Positions 45,038 to 56,822 of a stretch of DNA of 64,000 nucleotides are shown piece by piece. The first letter of the stretch is position 1, and the number at the start of each line of letters is the position of its first letter. The notes beneath the pieces were generated by a model. It saw nothing but the letters and a program-made list of their open reading frames with translations. It was not told the origin of the DNA and did not search any database. Position numbers and translations under genes: made by a program. The stretch lies in NCBI GenBank assembly GCA_025602905.1, contig JAHLKI010000024.1, forward strand, positions 310,001 through 374,000. The letters run 5' to 3'. The stretch comes from Phlyctochytrium arcticum. Taxonomy: Eukaryota > Chytridiomycota > Chytridiomycetes > Chytridiales > Chytridiaceae.

Positions 45038-46831
45038 TTAGGCCTTGCCAATGAATTCGGCTTTTCGCTTGTACTGGATATATGACGGTTTCTTGGGCAT
45101 CACAATCAGACTTGTGTAGTCAGGCTCGGGCTTGATGGGCTGGCCCGTCGCTTCATTCACGGGTAATGAAAACTCAAACTCGCGCAGCATCGTGGCGACA
45201 ATGGTCTTGATTTGCACGTACGCAAACGCCTCACCGATACATCGGTGTCGGCCGGCTCCAAATGGCAAAAAGTGCGATCGGGCCGACTTTTGCGCAATGT
45301 CTACTCCGTTGAGCGTCCATTCGCCGTTGCCTTCATCAGAGTTCAAGAAGCGTTTAGGCTGAAACTGTTCGGGTTGCGGGAACCGCGTGGGGTCCATCTG
45401 CGACACGGCTTGCGAACCGCACAGGAAATGTCCCGCTGGAATCGTGAAACCCTTGTAGTCCAAATCCTTCTCCACCAGTCGCATGACCGTGTGGATGGGT
45501 GTGTGCAGACGCAAGGACTCCTTCATGCACGCTTCCAACAAGGGCATCTGTCGAATGTGCTCGTACGTCAGGTCGGGCAACTTGTGCGTCGGCGTGCTAG
45601 CCTCACCCGTCAACACGGTGGCCTGCTCGGCCAACAGCTCCTTGACAATCTCGGGGGCACCCGCCAATTCAAACAGCAACCATGACACGGTCGTTGATGA
45701 CGTGTGCTGGCCAGCCATCAATGCCGCAATCATCATGTGCGCAATCGCCTCGTCCGACATTTTTGAGCCATCACGGTACACTCCATCCATCAATGCTTGC
45801 AGCACATCCTTGCTGTCAAACTTTTTCGCTGCTCGTCGCTCCTCCAAAATCCGCAAAAAAGTCTGAGTCATGGTCTTGTTGGCTCGGTCGCGGGCAAAGT
45901 ACGCGGGAAGAGGCAACCACTGGAAAAACACATTGATGGGCTGTAAGCCTTGATCCAGGTCGTGGAACAATTTGGCGACATTCGAGTGAAGCTGACTGCG
46001 AATCTCTTTGCCCATGAGGCAGTGAGAGGCGGTTCGGATCGTCAATTCGGCCATGTCGGGGAAAAGCTCGAGTTTTTGGTTACTGTCTGCTTTCCAGTCG
46101 GCACGGATAAAGTCGAGCGTCTCTTGAGCAATGATGGGGACATATGACTTGAATGCCGACGTCGTCAAGGCATCTTTGACAAACCTTGCGAAATCCCCAC
46201 ATCAGCCACCCATTCTCTCAATTGAACACACTTGTCAATACTCACTTTTTCTGCTCCATGAAGATGGCATTCTCAACATCATACACAACTTCCGAGCCAA
46301 AGACGGGTGCAGTCAATTTCCTGTACGCGCCTTCAGCAGTGGCATTGGCCAACTTGACGTTAAACACGAAATGGTTGCCCTCGGGTTCCAGGCAAAATGT
46401 CATCTTGCGGCCCATCATGGTGAATGTAAACACATTTCCGTACTATCGATTGCCCGTTGAGCCTTTATGAGAAGATGTCGGGTCTACACAGAACATACCT
46501 CCTTGATGCACTGTTGGAGAAATCCAATGGGGTCGATACCGTAGGGGACGGCCTTTCCGAGCAAGGGGACGGCGTGCGGGATATGCGGGGGCAGAGGTTT
46601 TCCATTCGCTCCAACTGTCGCATCCGACTGCACACACTCAAAATCAGTCCTTGTCCAACAGTAAAGCAATACGACCCTCTTTACCTTGGTGTAAAACAGG
46701 ATAATCACGGCAATAATAGCCAAACCAGCGTAGACAGCAATCTTTTCCTTGGGCAGATCAGCAGCCGAGAGGTGAGCAGCGGCATTGTTGAGGTAGCCGG
46801 CAATGGCGGTTGCAGTCGCATTGGCAGCCAT
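45038..46831 (-). CDS. ERG11: Sterol 14-alpha demethylase, cytochrome P450 CYP51
   Basis: Four exons (46685-46831, 46499-46627, 46246-46442, 45038-46184) join in phase to 539 aa. An N-terminal membrane segment (VYAGLAIIAVIILFYTK) anchors it in the ER. CYP51 signatures are present: the B'-helix VVYDVENAIFMEQKKFVKD, the oxygen-binding helix I AGQHTSSTT, ESLRLH (ExxR) and the haem loop FGAGRHRCIG with Cys about 473. It removes the 14-alpha methyl group of lanosterol or eburicol in ergosterol synthesis. The conserved Tyr of the VVYD segment, which corresponds to the azole-resistance position Tyr132 in Candida, is unchanged. Length is typical for fungal CYP51. The start is the first ATG, followed by an Ala-rich luminal stretch. 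Confidence 0.95.
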
Positions 46832-47287
46832 GTTGATAGGTTTTGATCCGAGTGATCAGCAAGTAGATTGTGGGAGGAAATCCGGGGCGGCCCTCGCTCT
46901 CGATGCGTCCAGATTTGGTGGTTGGAATGCGCGGTGGTTGCAGTGTGGGCCGCAACACATCACCCCACTTTTTTCTTGCTGCGCACAACTATCAACGAAA
47001 ACAACATCAGGTCGAGCCAGAACAGCTCGTCGAACGATGCATACGTGGATTTCTTTCTTGACACCATGCATCATATTAGAGAGACCCGTATTGTTTATGT
47101 CAGGCCCAAGGACCGGCCCTGTCAAAGACCTTAAACATGCGTCCTCCTAAACTCCCAGAAAGCGACTCTGCATGAAAAGCAGAGGGAACCTCAAAGAGAA
47201 AGAGGAGCATCGGCTGCACAGCGGCACATTACGTATTTCTGTTTTTTTATTGGTATTGAAAAAAAAAAGATCTAAAGAGACTGCACG

Positions 47288-50200
47288 TCAAATTTTTGAT
47301 TTATCCCATTCTGTCGGGTCTGGAAACTCGCGTTTCGGGCCCTCATCTATCGTAGGCGGGGGCTGTGGCGGCGCCAGTAGAATCGTTTGCTGGGGAGCAG
47401 CCGGCGGAAGGGCTGCTGCTGGCTCTGCTGCGGCTATTTGGGGAGGTTCCTCTACCATTGCTTGGGGAGCGGCCACTACAGTTGCTGGGGGTGGAGTGGC
47501 TTCTGCTGGAGCTACTTCAGGTACTGGTGGTTGAGGAACGGCCTTTTGCTCAGATCGAGGGGGATTTGGTTCGTCGTCGGAAAGAGACGCGTCGCCGTCG
47601 GTACCAGGCACCTTCTCCAGCCCTTGTTTCCAGCCATGCGGGCCCTCAAGCCAGTCATAAAACTTTGTTCGGCGCTCCCGACGGAGCCGCTCATTTGCTT
47701 CTCGTAAACGGTCCCCAAAAAGACCAAAATCGGGAATATCCTCTTCAACACGGAGTTGACCGGCCTGGTTACGGCGGCGTGAAAAGTAGTCTTCGGTGTG
47801 ATCGACAAAAAAGACTTTGTAGGTATTAACGCAAATTTTCATTTCGAGGCCGGAGCGGGTTTCCACGTCCGTAGGTGGCCGGTCCGGGATACTCTTGGGT
47901 AGTGTCCGCCGCAAAAATGGCTCGCGGCGATAGAGTTCGTTACTGTCCAGCTGCACAAAGTGGTCCACGTATAAAGACCATTTGTCCTCGTGCGAGACGG
48001 ATCCCTCTGATCCCAAGTCGTCTTTACCCAGTAGCTGGAATGTCAGCACCTTTTCTCCCAAGAACTGTAAAACATGTATCAGTACAACTCTATGCCCAAA
48101 ATCAAGAATGAGACCACTCACGTATTCCAATCTGAACACATTTTCATCCGACAACAGCGATTCAGCATTCAACCGGTACATGGCGTCCTGTCGCGCATTA
48201 GTACTGGCCTTGGCGCGATCCTTGTAAAAGAGATTGGCCAATTCCATTGTCTTTGGGTCTGAGACCATAGAGTGAAGCTGCTTGACCACCGCTTGACACA
48301 ACTTGTCCACGGTGAAAATCAAGTAGGCCGAGGTACCATACATGGCCCGGCACTTGTCTTCAAAATCAAAGGCGTCCATGTCGTTTTGAATGAATGCACC
48401 AATGGCAACGAGAAGCTCTTGGTACCGATCGCATTTGTCATAGACTGTCAGTGTTCCCGATTAGCAAAACGCAAAATTTAACAAGTAGCCAGTTCACCAC
48501 GTACTAGAGTTCTTTTGTAATCCTAGTTCCTTGGCAGTTGAACTTCGTCGGTCTGCGCGCGGTGGATTTTCGGATAACAATGTGGAAAACTCCTTCATAC
48601 GTGACAAGCGAGCATACAACATCTGCCACAAGAAAAAGCATTAGGAAACATCAACTACTTTGGCCTAGGTTTGCGTTATACCTGGAAGAGACGCATGAAG
48701 ACGTAGAAAGCGTTGTTGGCGTAGAAAACGTAGGTAGATCGACGCGGCAATGGCATCATGGCCGGAATCATGTCCATATCCATAAAGTCTGCACCGCTGT
48801 CGTAATCACCACCCGTAGTCTGCACTCCACCCATGGCCTCACTACCCCCAATGGAATCAATATCGGCATCTTCATCGCTTTCTTCGTTGGTAGCGGACGC
48901 CGCGCTTTCGTTGAGCCCATGACTGACACGGCTACGGCTGCGATGTTTTGTGAGCACGTTCCGGCGAAGATTGGCGGCCGCTCGTGCTTTTCCGTTGCGC
49001 AGAATAGTCGCGTCGTCTTCAGTATCAACGTCCACATCATCGTCCTCATCTTCGCTTTCCAGCTCCTCTGGGTCGATTGGCGAAGGGGTCAACTCAAAGA
49101 ACTGGTCAACAAAGAAGCGAAGGAACCGACGGATTTTGCGGCTTTCAGGATCATTCAATGACACGCTCATCTCAACCTGCATGCGCAACAATTGCCGTAC
49201 ATCCTCAAACAACTTTTGATCTTTGAAAATGAAATCAAACTGGTAGCGGTTGGGTAGATTGGACCGCTTCTCCCGTTGCTCGCGGGCGATAGTCTCAACC
49301 TCCGCCAACAGTGATTTAGCCGACATGGTCTTCTTGTCAGTGGTTTTAAAGTGGATGCCCTGGTGGTCGAGAGCCTTGTAATAGTTTTTAGAATCAATTT
49401 CCCGCCAGACCTTGTTCCACTCCCGCTGAGCGCGCTTCCATTCTTCATCCTTTTGCTTCAACCGTTTCAATACAACCGGGACGGCAACAGAGGGATTGTT
49501 GTGCAAAGCATCAATGATTTCCATCCCTCTCTCCTTGTCATAGACTTTCTTGATAACCCGCTGGTATATTGTTTTGGATGTACCACCCAGGCCCTCAGGA
49601 AAGCGGAGCCGGTTACGCTCATCGGCCGTCATGCCTTGAATCCGCTTAGCGATTGGCTCCAACAGCTGAATGGTGTGTAGATTGGCTTCAATGTTCATGT
49701 CAAATTCATATCGCTCCTCTTCGCACTTGTGAAGCGCTTCCTCGAATTGCGTCTTTTTATGACTGACAAATCCTGTTTCAGAAACGTAGACTGGGTGGGA
49801 GATCCACTCGTCATTGAGGACTTCTGTGCAGAGCGCATCGCGGCCGGTACACTTAGGGCGAGGAATTTCGAGCGGCAATTGGCGGTAGCTGTGACCCAAC
49901 CTGCGGAGTGTATTTACGTTTATCTCAGGACGCTCGGCCGGAATGTTGTCTGCCAGAAGCGAGTTAGTAGTGGTCGAGGGAAAAAACTTCAAGAGAACGC
50001 GCGACACTTACAGATAACTTCATCATCTTCATACTTGACAAACCGTTTGAACCATTCAAAAAGATCTGGGGCTTTACTCAGGAAAGGCTCAACACGCTCA
50101 ACTAGCACTTTGGCCTCAATAATCTCCTGACTGAACAGGTTCAAAATCTTTAGAAACTCATTGTAGGTTGTCTTGTTGTTGATGACTTTCTTGCATTTGT

Positions 50201-52012
50201 CAAAGAATTCGAGCTCCTCAAGCGTGCCAGGCTTTTCATTTCGAGTCATTTTGGCCTTCTTCTTTGGCGGTGGAATCGGGATTTGCGCAGCAGAAGACAC
50301 GGTATTTCCGGTATATGGGCCATTAGCCGAAGATGCGTTGACAGACGATGAAGCGGGACGCTTGTGTTTGTTGTGCTTTCCTGCAGGAAGTGATCCTCCC
50401 ACTGATTGCGAGTTGGCACGCTGGTTACCGGGCTGTTGTACTTGAGGTACCGCCATACCATTAGCCATCGTTCCCAAGACAGGAATCCCTCCTCCACGAC
50501 CAAAAGCAGCCAACCCATTTTGGCCCTGATTGCTGTTGTCAGGCAAGAATTGCTTGAACTCATCAAGAAGATCGGGGGCGCCCTTGAATAGCACCTGCAC
50601 TTGTGCGTATACCTATGAAATTGTGGCATTAGGGCAACTTCCATAGATCACAAGTAGCATAGCACGTTTACCTCTTGAATGGGCTTTTGTTCTTTTTGGT
50701 ACGTTTGCAAAATTTCCAGGAACTGCTTGTAAGTTTCTGGTTCCGTAGAGAAGCGATTCTACGAATTTTGGTGTGAGTTCAAACAATTACACTCCATTGC
50801 GATAAAACCTCCCTACCTTGATTTTATTGACATAATTGATTGCGTGATTGAATTCCACTGGGGCCCGACGATTGGCACCCGAATCGCCATTCTTTGATGG
50901 GGGTTGCTGGAGAGCCGATGAACCGTGAGACTGCATGGAGCTAATGATATTGGACGCGCTCGCGATAGCTGCACTGTACCCCTGTTGTGCGGAGGGTGCG
51001 GTAGCATGTTGCGCCAACTGCGACATTGGCAAATTTGACATGGGGCTGCTGCCGTATCCACCACTCGACGAATTGAAATAGCTTGGCATGGAGCTGCCAC
51101 CTCCAGTCACCATTGTACCGTTTGATACAGAAGACGCACCCTCTCCTAGCGAGACCAAACCTCCAGCACCAGATGGATGATACGGCGGTGCGTCACGGGG
51201 AGTGGTGACCTTGACATCACCATTGGGACCCGGCTCAATCTTATAGCCCGGAGGCAGGAAAGTATTAAATCCGCTAATGAGCTCCGGGTGCTCACGAAAT
51301 AGTGTCGAGACCCGGTCTATGACGCCGGGGGTGTCCAAACTGTAAGGCCAGGAGATGGGAAGAGGGTGAGGTCTGGTTATGACACACGGAGCGAAGGGGA
51401 AATCAGATAAATCTAACACTTACCTTTGTGATTTGAAATCTTTCATGATATCAAGAAATCGGTTGTAAACCTCGGGTTGATCACTAAAGCGGATCTTTAC
51501 TTGATCCAAGTATGACAAGGCATCTTTGACGTTCAGTGGACGATATGACTGAGATGCTCCTAAAACATGCGATTCCGCAGATGTCAAGTCCGGAGGTAGT
51601 TGATGACCAGTTATAGCCGCGAGTTGCATGGGTCCAAGATTGGAGTTTCCCTGTGGACTAACGACTTCGGGCGGCCCACCGTGATGCGAGGAGCGCATAT
51701 GGGGCAAGGGCCCCGAATCTACGGCCGGTAGCGGGTTGTGTGAGTGTCCAAATGGTGTGGATGGAAGCGGGCCACCAGAAAGACTAGAAGGTAGAAGTGT
51801 TTGTCATTAGCGATCTATACTCAATTAGGGGTGATACTCAATGCCACTTACGAGCTGTACGGGTAGCTGTGACCAGGCATTCCGGATTGAGATCCAAGCT
51901 CATGCTGCAATGATGGTAAAGTGGGTGGTATAGGTTGTCCGCCAGGACCCCCGGCGCTCATGCCAGATGATTGCACCGACTGCTGTGACGGGGGTTGTGG
52001 TTGCTGTTGCAT
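47288..52012 (-). CDS. SIN3: SIN3 transcriptional corepressor
   Basis: A multi-exon gene with all SIN3 domains in order. PAH1 ([20 protein letters not shown], then [19 protein letters not shown]) lies at about 51530-51250. PAH2 ([32 protein letters not shown]) is at 50880-50540 and PAH3 ([20 protein letters not shown]) at 50220-50000. The histone-deacetylase-interacting domain ([20 protein letters not shown], then [18 protein letters not shown]) is at 49920-49300, and the Sin3 C-terminal domain ([20 protein letters not shown] onward) at 48780-47600. A Pro/Ala-rich tail ends in TGA. SIN3 scaffolds the Rpd3-type deacetylase complex in the nucleus. The N-terminus is Gln/Pro-rich. The start is set at the ATG of [12 protein letters not shown] because an in-frame TGA lies upstream; an upstream exon cannot be excluded. 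Confidence 0.93.
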
Positions 52013-53151
52013 GCTTGCTACGGGCTGCTGGGGTGATGGGGGCCGACCAGGGAGCGGAGAAAAAGTGGGACAAGCTGGAGGTCACGACACGCTGGAAAAT
52101 CTCCGATCCTCTCTCTACATCCGGCGGCGGCGGGAATAGGAGCTGCTGCAAACAATGCGGTTCCCGAGGCCTTTCAGAAATGCGACGACGGGCAATGAGG
52201 AGCGAGACGCCAGTATCATCATTGAGGGTCCGCTTGCTTGTTGCCAGGGCAAGAGGAGAGACGCGCTGCACAGTCATGCAAGGCGGACTTTTGACTCGTG
52301 GGCATCATATTGGCAAAGTGATGCCCAGAGCGGTGCTATTCGAGTAGACTTTCCAAACCAAGAAGCTAGAGCGGGAAAGATGAGAGTACATGTTCACCCA
52401 TCCGGCTTCACTGCCAGTAACTTTGAGGTTGTTTTCAGGCATCTGAAATTGTGGCGTGGACAAAGAAGTCATCACCGACACTCACATACTTCAAACCATT
52501 GAAGTATCGATACCATCAACAACGAGCATGACGGTCCAGTGCACCGTTTCTACCATCGTTCTCTTACAGGTAATATACCTTCAGAACTGCAAAAACGCGT
52601 ACAGGTGCAAGGCAGCGTCTGTCAAGTACCATTTGGCTGCTTCCATGGCCCTGTCAAGCTTCGAGTAAAGGCAGGCCACAAAAATGTCCTGGAGGATCTA
52701 GATACACGACACGACGACTTCGGAACATGTTCGCAGCAGACATGGACTCTTTGCCGTCTTGGAAGTATCTAACTTCATTATGTTCAACTGGCAAGTCAAA
52801 AGGACTCAAAGGGCCCAGAAGAGTGGTGCTGCCTTTCTAGGTCCTTACGTACCTTTTGGAGGATTTTTTCTCCAACAAAGGCGTGAGTGATCTAGGTCAG
52901 TTCAGGTAATTCAACCGTGCCAATACTTCCAGGGAGCTCGAGCATCGCCGTATATCTGGGGGTTCCCCCTACGTATGCAAACGGTCTACAACACAAGTGC
53001 ATACCCATGCTTATATTCGTGTGACGACGTCTACAAGGACGACTTTGAGGAGCACGCCCTTCTGAAGACGTAAAATAAAGCACGGCAACGAAGCGGCCGT
53101 ATGTAGTGGTCATTAAAATATATAAGGAAACCGAGGAAAAGAAAAATGTTA
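52013..53151. other. SIN3 upstream region, no supported gene
   Basis: An open minus frame (52277 downward) overlaps the SIN3 start in another phase and opens with MTVQRVSPLALAT, matched by MTVQRISPLAVAT at 58849. Plus-strand frames at 52382-52772 may be exons of an unknown gene, but no coherent path was found. Confidence 0.35.
52245..52290. repeat. Dispersed ~45 bp repeat, copy 1
   Basis: GGCAAGAGGAGAGACGCGCT, continuing GCACAGTCATGCAAGGCGG, is about 90% identical to the stretch at 58819-58860. Both copies sit upstream of housekeeping genes (SIN3 and SEC11) in the same orientation. Confidence 0.6.
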
Positions 53152-53800
53152 TTAGCGACGGCGGGCGTTTCCCAAGTCTACGTTATATTCGCTCTCTGCG
53201 TATACTGATTGCACTACAAATACATTTGAGTCGGTGAAGTGCCTGGTACCAATGATGCGGGCACCCCATTGCCGAAGTGGCCGTCCGTTCTCGTCATACG
53301 CGCCAAGGGGCCCCGTGACATGCACAGCCCAGAGCCCTCTGGGAAAGGTGATGATCTCCCCTGTTGGGTGGTTGCCGTCCCTTACGCGAGTGCCCAGAAT
53401 TTTCTCCTTTCTACTCTTCCTAAGACTACTTTGGCATTTTGTAAATGATAGAGCACCTGCAGGCGCTGTTCCTCCACAGGCCAAAGGCATATGTATTCTT
53501 CGGGGGGATTTGGTGCGTATTTTTCGGTGATGTGGGACCAGGACATCTCATGATGTGGTACTTTGTCGAAATTTTGGTTTACCGCTATCCGCATCTGATT
53601 GTCTGAAGCTTTCTGTACGTTCAGGGTTCCTACCGCTCCCGCCTCCGCACTCCCAAAGAATGCGTCGACCTTTTTGACATAGGTCGAGTCGTCTTTTGCC
53701 CAAAATTGCTTGATTCGATCTTGTTCGCGGCTCTGATTGGCGGTGGACTTCTGGAGGTTTGGTAGTCGACCTGGGTGTCGAAAACACGTGTTTTGGGCCT
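53152..53800 (-). pseudogene. Chimeric small protein (module A fused to module B), frameshifted
   Basis: The 5' part (QSREQDRIKQFWAKDDSTYV, then KKVDAFFGSAEAGAVGTLNV) is a duplicate of the module at 55457-55830. It runs in frame into a 3' part (ITEKYAPNPPEEYICLWP..) that duplicates the gene at 53899-54324. Near 53425 the frame shifts by one: LQNAKVVL continues only in another phase as RKSRKEKILGTRVRDGN..EIITFPRGLWAVHV. Either a small indel disabled it or an unseen intron exists. The protein family is not recognised. The fusion must post-date both parental genes. Confidence 0.55.
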
Positions 53801-53898
53801 TGCTACGGGATAGGCAATTTGTAGGATGAACTTCGAGGATAAGATCGTGATTAGCTTTCATTATTAGCCTAATCGGAGGCACGCAAATGCTTGTTCGA

Positions 53899-54324
53899 CT
53901 ACAAAAACTTCCGGATCCGAATAGTGTCGGCTGCCAAGTATTCTTGCCCCCCAATCTCTCTGCGGATACGGCCCTGGTTGTCGTCGCCATGAAAATCTCC
54001 GCTGATATGGGCCACCCATACGTCCCTCGGGTAGGTAATGATTGCCTCCGCATCAATTTTTTGCGTGCCTGATGCAAGGCCGATAAACATCCCACGTTCT
54101 TCGTGGCTCAACAAATTTCTCGAGTTCCTCATGACCTTCAAGAATGCGATCCGAACTTCCTCGTCCGGCCAAAGACAGATGTACTGTGATGGCGGGTTGG
54201 GTGCATAACACTCCGTCATTTTTAAGATGTGGGGGGTGTGTTTCAGTTGAAACCGCAAAACTACGGGGTTTTCGAGGGCGATGGCCATCTTTGCTTTCTG
54301 AGCGACTGAGCAAAAGGTTGGCAT
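53899..54324 (-). CDS. Hypothetical protein, module B parent
   Basis: 141 codons, MPTFCSVAQKAKM to the stop at 53899. The central part, MTECYAPNPPSQYICLWPDE, and the C-terminal beta-rich half (IITYPRDVWVAHISG, then GDDNQGRIRREIGGQEYLAA) align along their whole length with the 3' part of the chimera at 53152-53800. Not recognised; a small beta-barrel-like cytosolic protein is possible. The ORF ends just past the last shared block, so it may have lost or never had a C-terminal tail. Confidence 0.5.
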   Translation of the reverse strand: MPTFCSVAQKAKMAIALENPVVLRFQLKHTPHILKMTECYAPNPPSQYICLWPDEEVRIAFLKVMRNSRNLLSHEERGMFIGLASGTQKIDAEAIITYPRDVWVAHISGDFHGDDNQGRIRREIGGQEYLAADTIRIRKFL

Positions 54325-55456
54325 ATGTATTTTGCGGATGTTGTCTAGTTCAGTTTCGAGTTTGAGGCGGATTGAATGCGCGGATAGTGAACAGTGGCAA
54401 CATGCGGGTCGAGTGAGCCCGGATTGCCCTTTGGCGGTCTGAGGCTAAGAGTCTTGGTCCTGATCTTGGTCCGGCCAATGGCACAAAGAAACGAGAGGGT
54501 GGTGGATTTGTCCATTTTTCCGGCCATTGGACAACAAAGGCGGCGTCGACAAAAACAAAATGTTCGTATTTGCTGAGATGGCTATTCAGTGTGTGTGGAG
54601 TTTGCGGGAGGTGGCCTGCTGATTGCAATGCGATGGGAGTGGGGGGATTGTGGAGTGACAGCAGTTTGGACGCGAAATAACGCCGAAATTCCCAACGCGT
54701 GGGGCACAGCTTCCTTGGCCGCAGGCGCAGCCATGAACTGAAAGTCTCGCGTGTGATCGCCTCCATGATCCATTGTCCTATAAAGTCTTTCCTTTCCGCT
54801 GCGTAAGTGTGTCGGGTTTCTCTCTTCTTTCAACACGGCTTTGCAACATGGTGATTGCATCCTCCTTCAGGCAACCGTCAAATTCGCCGGGGCAGTTGGC
54901 GAAACTTTATTGGCGAGCGGGAGTGCGATCCCGACGAGCCCGAGCGCAAGCGAAGGCGAGGAGCATTGATTCTATTTGGGAGTTGGAGTTGGATGGATGT
55001 TTGGGCTCGGATGAGGAGCATTGTTTATTATGGAGTTGGAGTTGGTTGGCTGGATGATGTTGCGCTGGGGCGAAGAGCATTGTTTATTTTTGGAGTTGGA
55101 GTTGGGAGATGTGGGATCACTCAACTAACACCATTCATCTAGGCTTCTTCCACGAAACGAAACTTTGCAAAATGATAAACACACCAACATTGATGGGGGA
55201 TTGTTCTTATTGATACAAAAAATAAGATGATTGCAAAATAAAAAAGAAACCAATGCTTGACCCGATTGTTGTTAACTGCTTTATACGCCCCACATTCTCG
55301 ATATTATCATCCTGAGGGGTTTTCAAACTACGAAAAAAAGAAAAAAGGCAAAAGTCAGCCACGGCATTCATTCAGAGAAAGACAGATATGAGGTCCAGTA
55401 TTACCTTTATTTGTAGTACGTGTGTGCAAGTATGATGAATTTTATATCTTTCCAAA
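54325..55456. other. Intergenic region with short tandem repeats
   Basis: 54957-55110 holds three copies of a roughly 60 bp unit with GAGGAGCATTG followed by GGAGTTGGAGTTGG. Frames over 54345-54766 overlap in two phases on the minus strand and are not supported as genes. Confidence 0.55.
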
Positions 55457-55830
55457 TTAATCCTTGGAATCCTTGGGGTCGGGCTTGATGGTCTTGCCAC
55501 CCTGCTCCCATTGGGCGGGGCAGACTATATAGGTAGGAGGCGAGGAGAAAGAGCAGTCCGTTCGCAGGTCACACGAACCGCTCGGCAACCGGCGCTGCCG
55601 CTGTTGGTTTTTCATTATCAGCATCTGATTGTCTGAGGCCGTCTGCACGTTCAGGGTTCCTACGGCTCCCGCCTCCGTACTCCCAAAGAATGCGTCTACC
55701 TTTTTGGCATACGCCGTGTTGTTCTTTGCCCAAAATTGCTTGATTCGATCTTGTTCACGGCTCTGAATTGCGGTGTACTTCTGGAAGTTTGGCCCTCGCT
55801 TGACCGCCAATTCTTTGTATTCCTTTATTG
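55457..55830 (-). CDS. Hypothetical protein exon, module A parent
   Basis: The frame reads NFQKYTAIQSREQDRIKQFW, then AKNNTAYAKKVDAFFGS and TEAGAVGTLNVQTASDNQM. It is helical and charged, and ends at 55457 in a Lys/Asp-rich tail. It is about 80% identical in the shared block to module A of the chimera at 53152-53800. It is spliced to upstream sequence at about 55870; the reading DGAPSVVDIQDSFSD there is a plausible preceding exon. Whether it is the 3' end of the RhoGEF gene or a separate small gene is open. No family recognised. Confidence 0.45.
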
Positions 55831-55869
55831 TTAGTCATGACGGAAAGGGGAGGTGGTCATCTGAGCCTT

Positions 55870-56822
55870 ACATCGCTAAAACTGTCTTGAATGTCTACCA
55901 CACTTGGCGCGCCATCTACCTGCAGCAACTGTCTTGATTCCCTCAATCCGCTCTAACGCTTCCTTCAATTGAACCATAACGGGTGATGCTTCATTTGTGT
56001 ATTTGATGATTTCCTGTGGGAAGGACAATAAGCGACCGGTCCTTGAAGCTTGCTGTGGATGCCATCGCAGCAGACTTACTTGTATCAAGAAGGGATACTT
56101 GCAAAGTCTTTGCTGAGGTTTTATTAGAAACCGCGCCATGCTGATTCCACGGCTTGCCGAGTTTCGGTACGCTTTCTGTAGCAAGTTTCGAAACTCTCCT
56201 TGGGTCTGCGATAAAGATGCTTGTTTCCACAGTGACACGGCATGCTGGTTACAGTACGGTGTATAGCATAAAAACTTGGTCATCTGCAAAAGGAACTAAT
56301 GTTTTAGTAGCAACTGATGATTTTTCGGAATGGTCCATACCATTGACAGTAGTGTATATATTTATACCCTCGAAATTCATCCTACAAACTGCCTATCTCC
56401 AATCCGATCACAAACTGGATTGTTGACGTTCAGATATTCCAGCTTGCCCAAAAATTCCTAAAGCATCACAAAATCAGCTGGCAGGCCAAGTTACTGAACA
56501 AAGTGGTGGTACCTGGGCGACTCTGAGGATTTCTTCCACGTTTGAAAATGTGGATTCAACCACTTTGGGTGCCATAACTCGTCGCTCCAGCATTAGTCTT
56601 TTGAATAACTATATAAAGGTTCTTCTTTTTTGAGAAAAGTGTTGAGAAAATACGTTGAATGGTGTGGATGGCATAGCTACTAACCTCAACGATTAGTTGA
56701 CATACTCTCTCTGTACTCTCTTTCCATCGTAATGAATTCAGGTATGGCCGTCATACGCGAACGCTCTTCTTTGCTCATTTTCGGATTAAGCGAAGTTTGA
56801 AGCTGCATCCAAAAAATTCCAC
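55870..56822 (-). CDS. RhoGEF (Dbl-homology domain) gene, partial model
   Basis: Exons read a DH domain in order. KEERSRMTAIPEFITMEREY (about 56800) is conserved region 1. MAPKVVESTFSNVEEILRVA follows at about 56570, then EFLGKLEYL at 56455. Conserved region 3, SRGISMARFLIKPQQRLCKY, is at about 56130, followed by EIIKYTNEASP and the long LKEALERIEGIKTV helix. A 69 bp intron interrupts the last part and happens to keep the frame open. DH domains exchange GDP for GTP on Rho/Rac/Cdc42 at the membrane or cortex. No PH domain was found downstream and the start is not visible, so the gene is incomplete here, or degraded. Confidence 0.65.
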
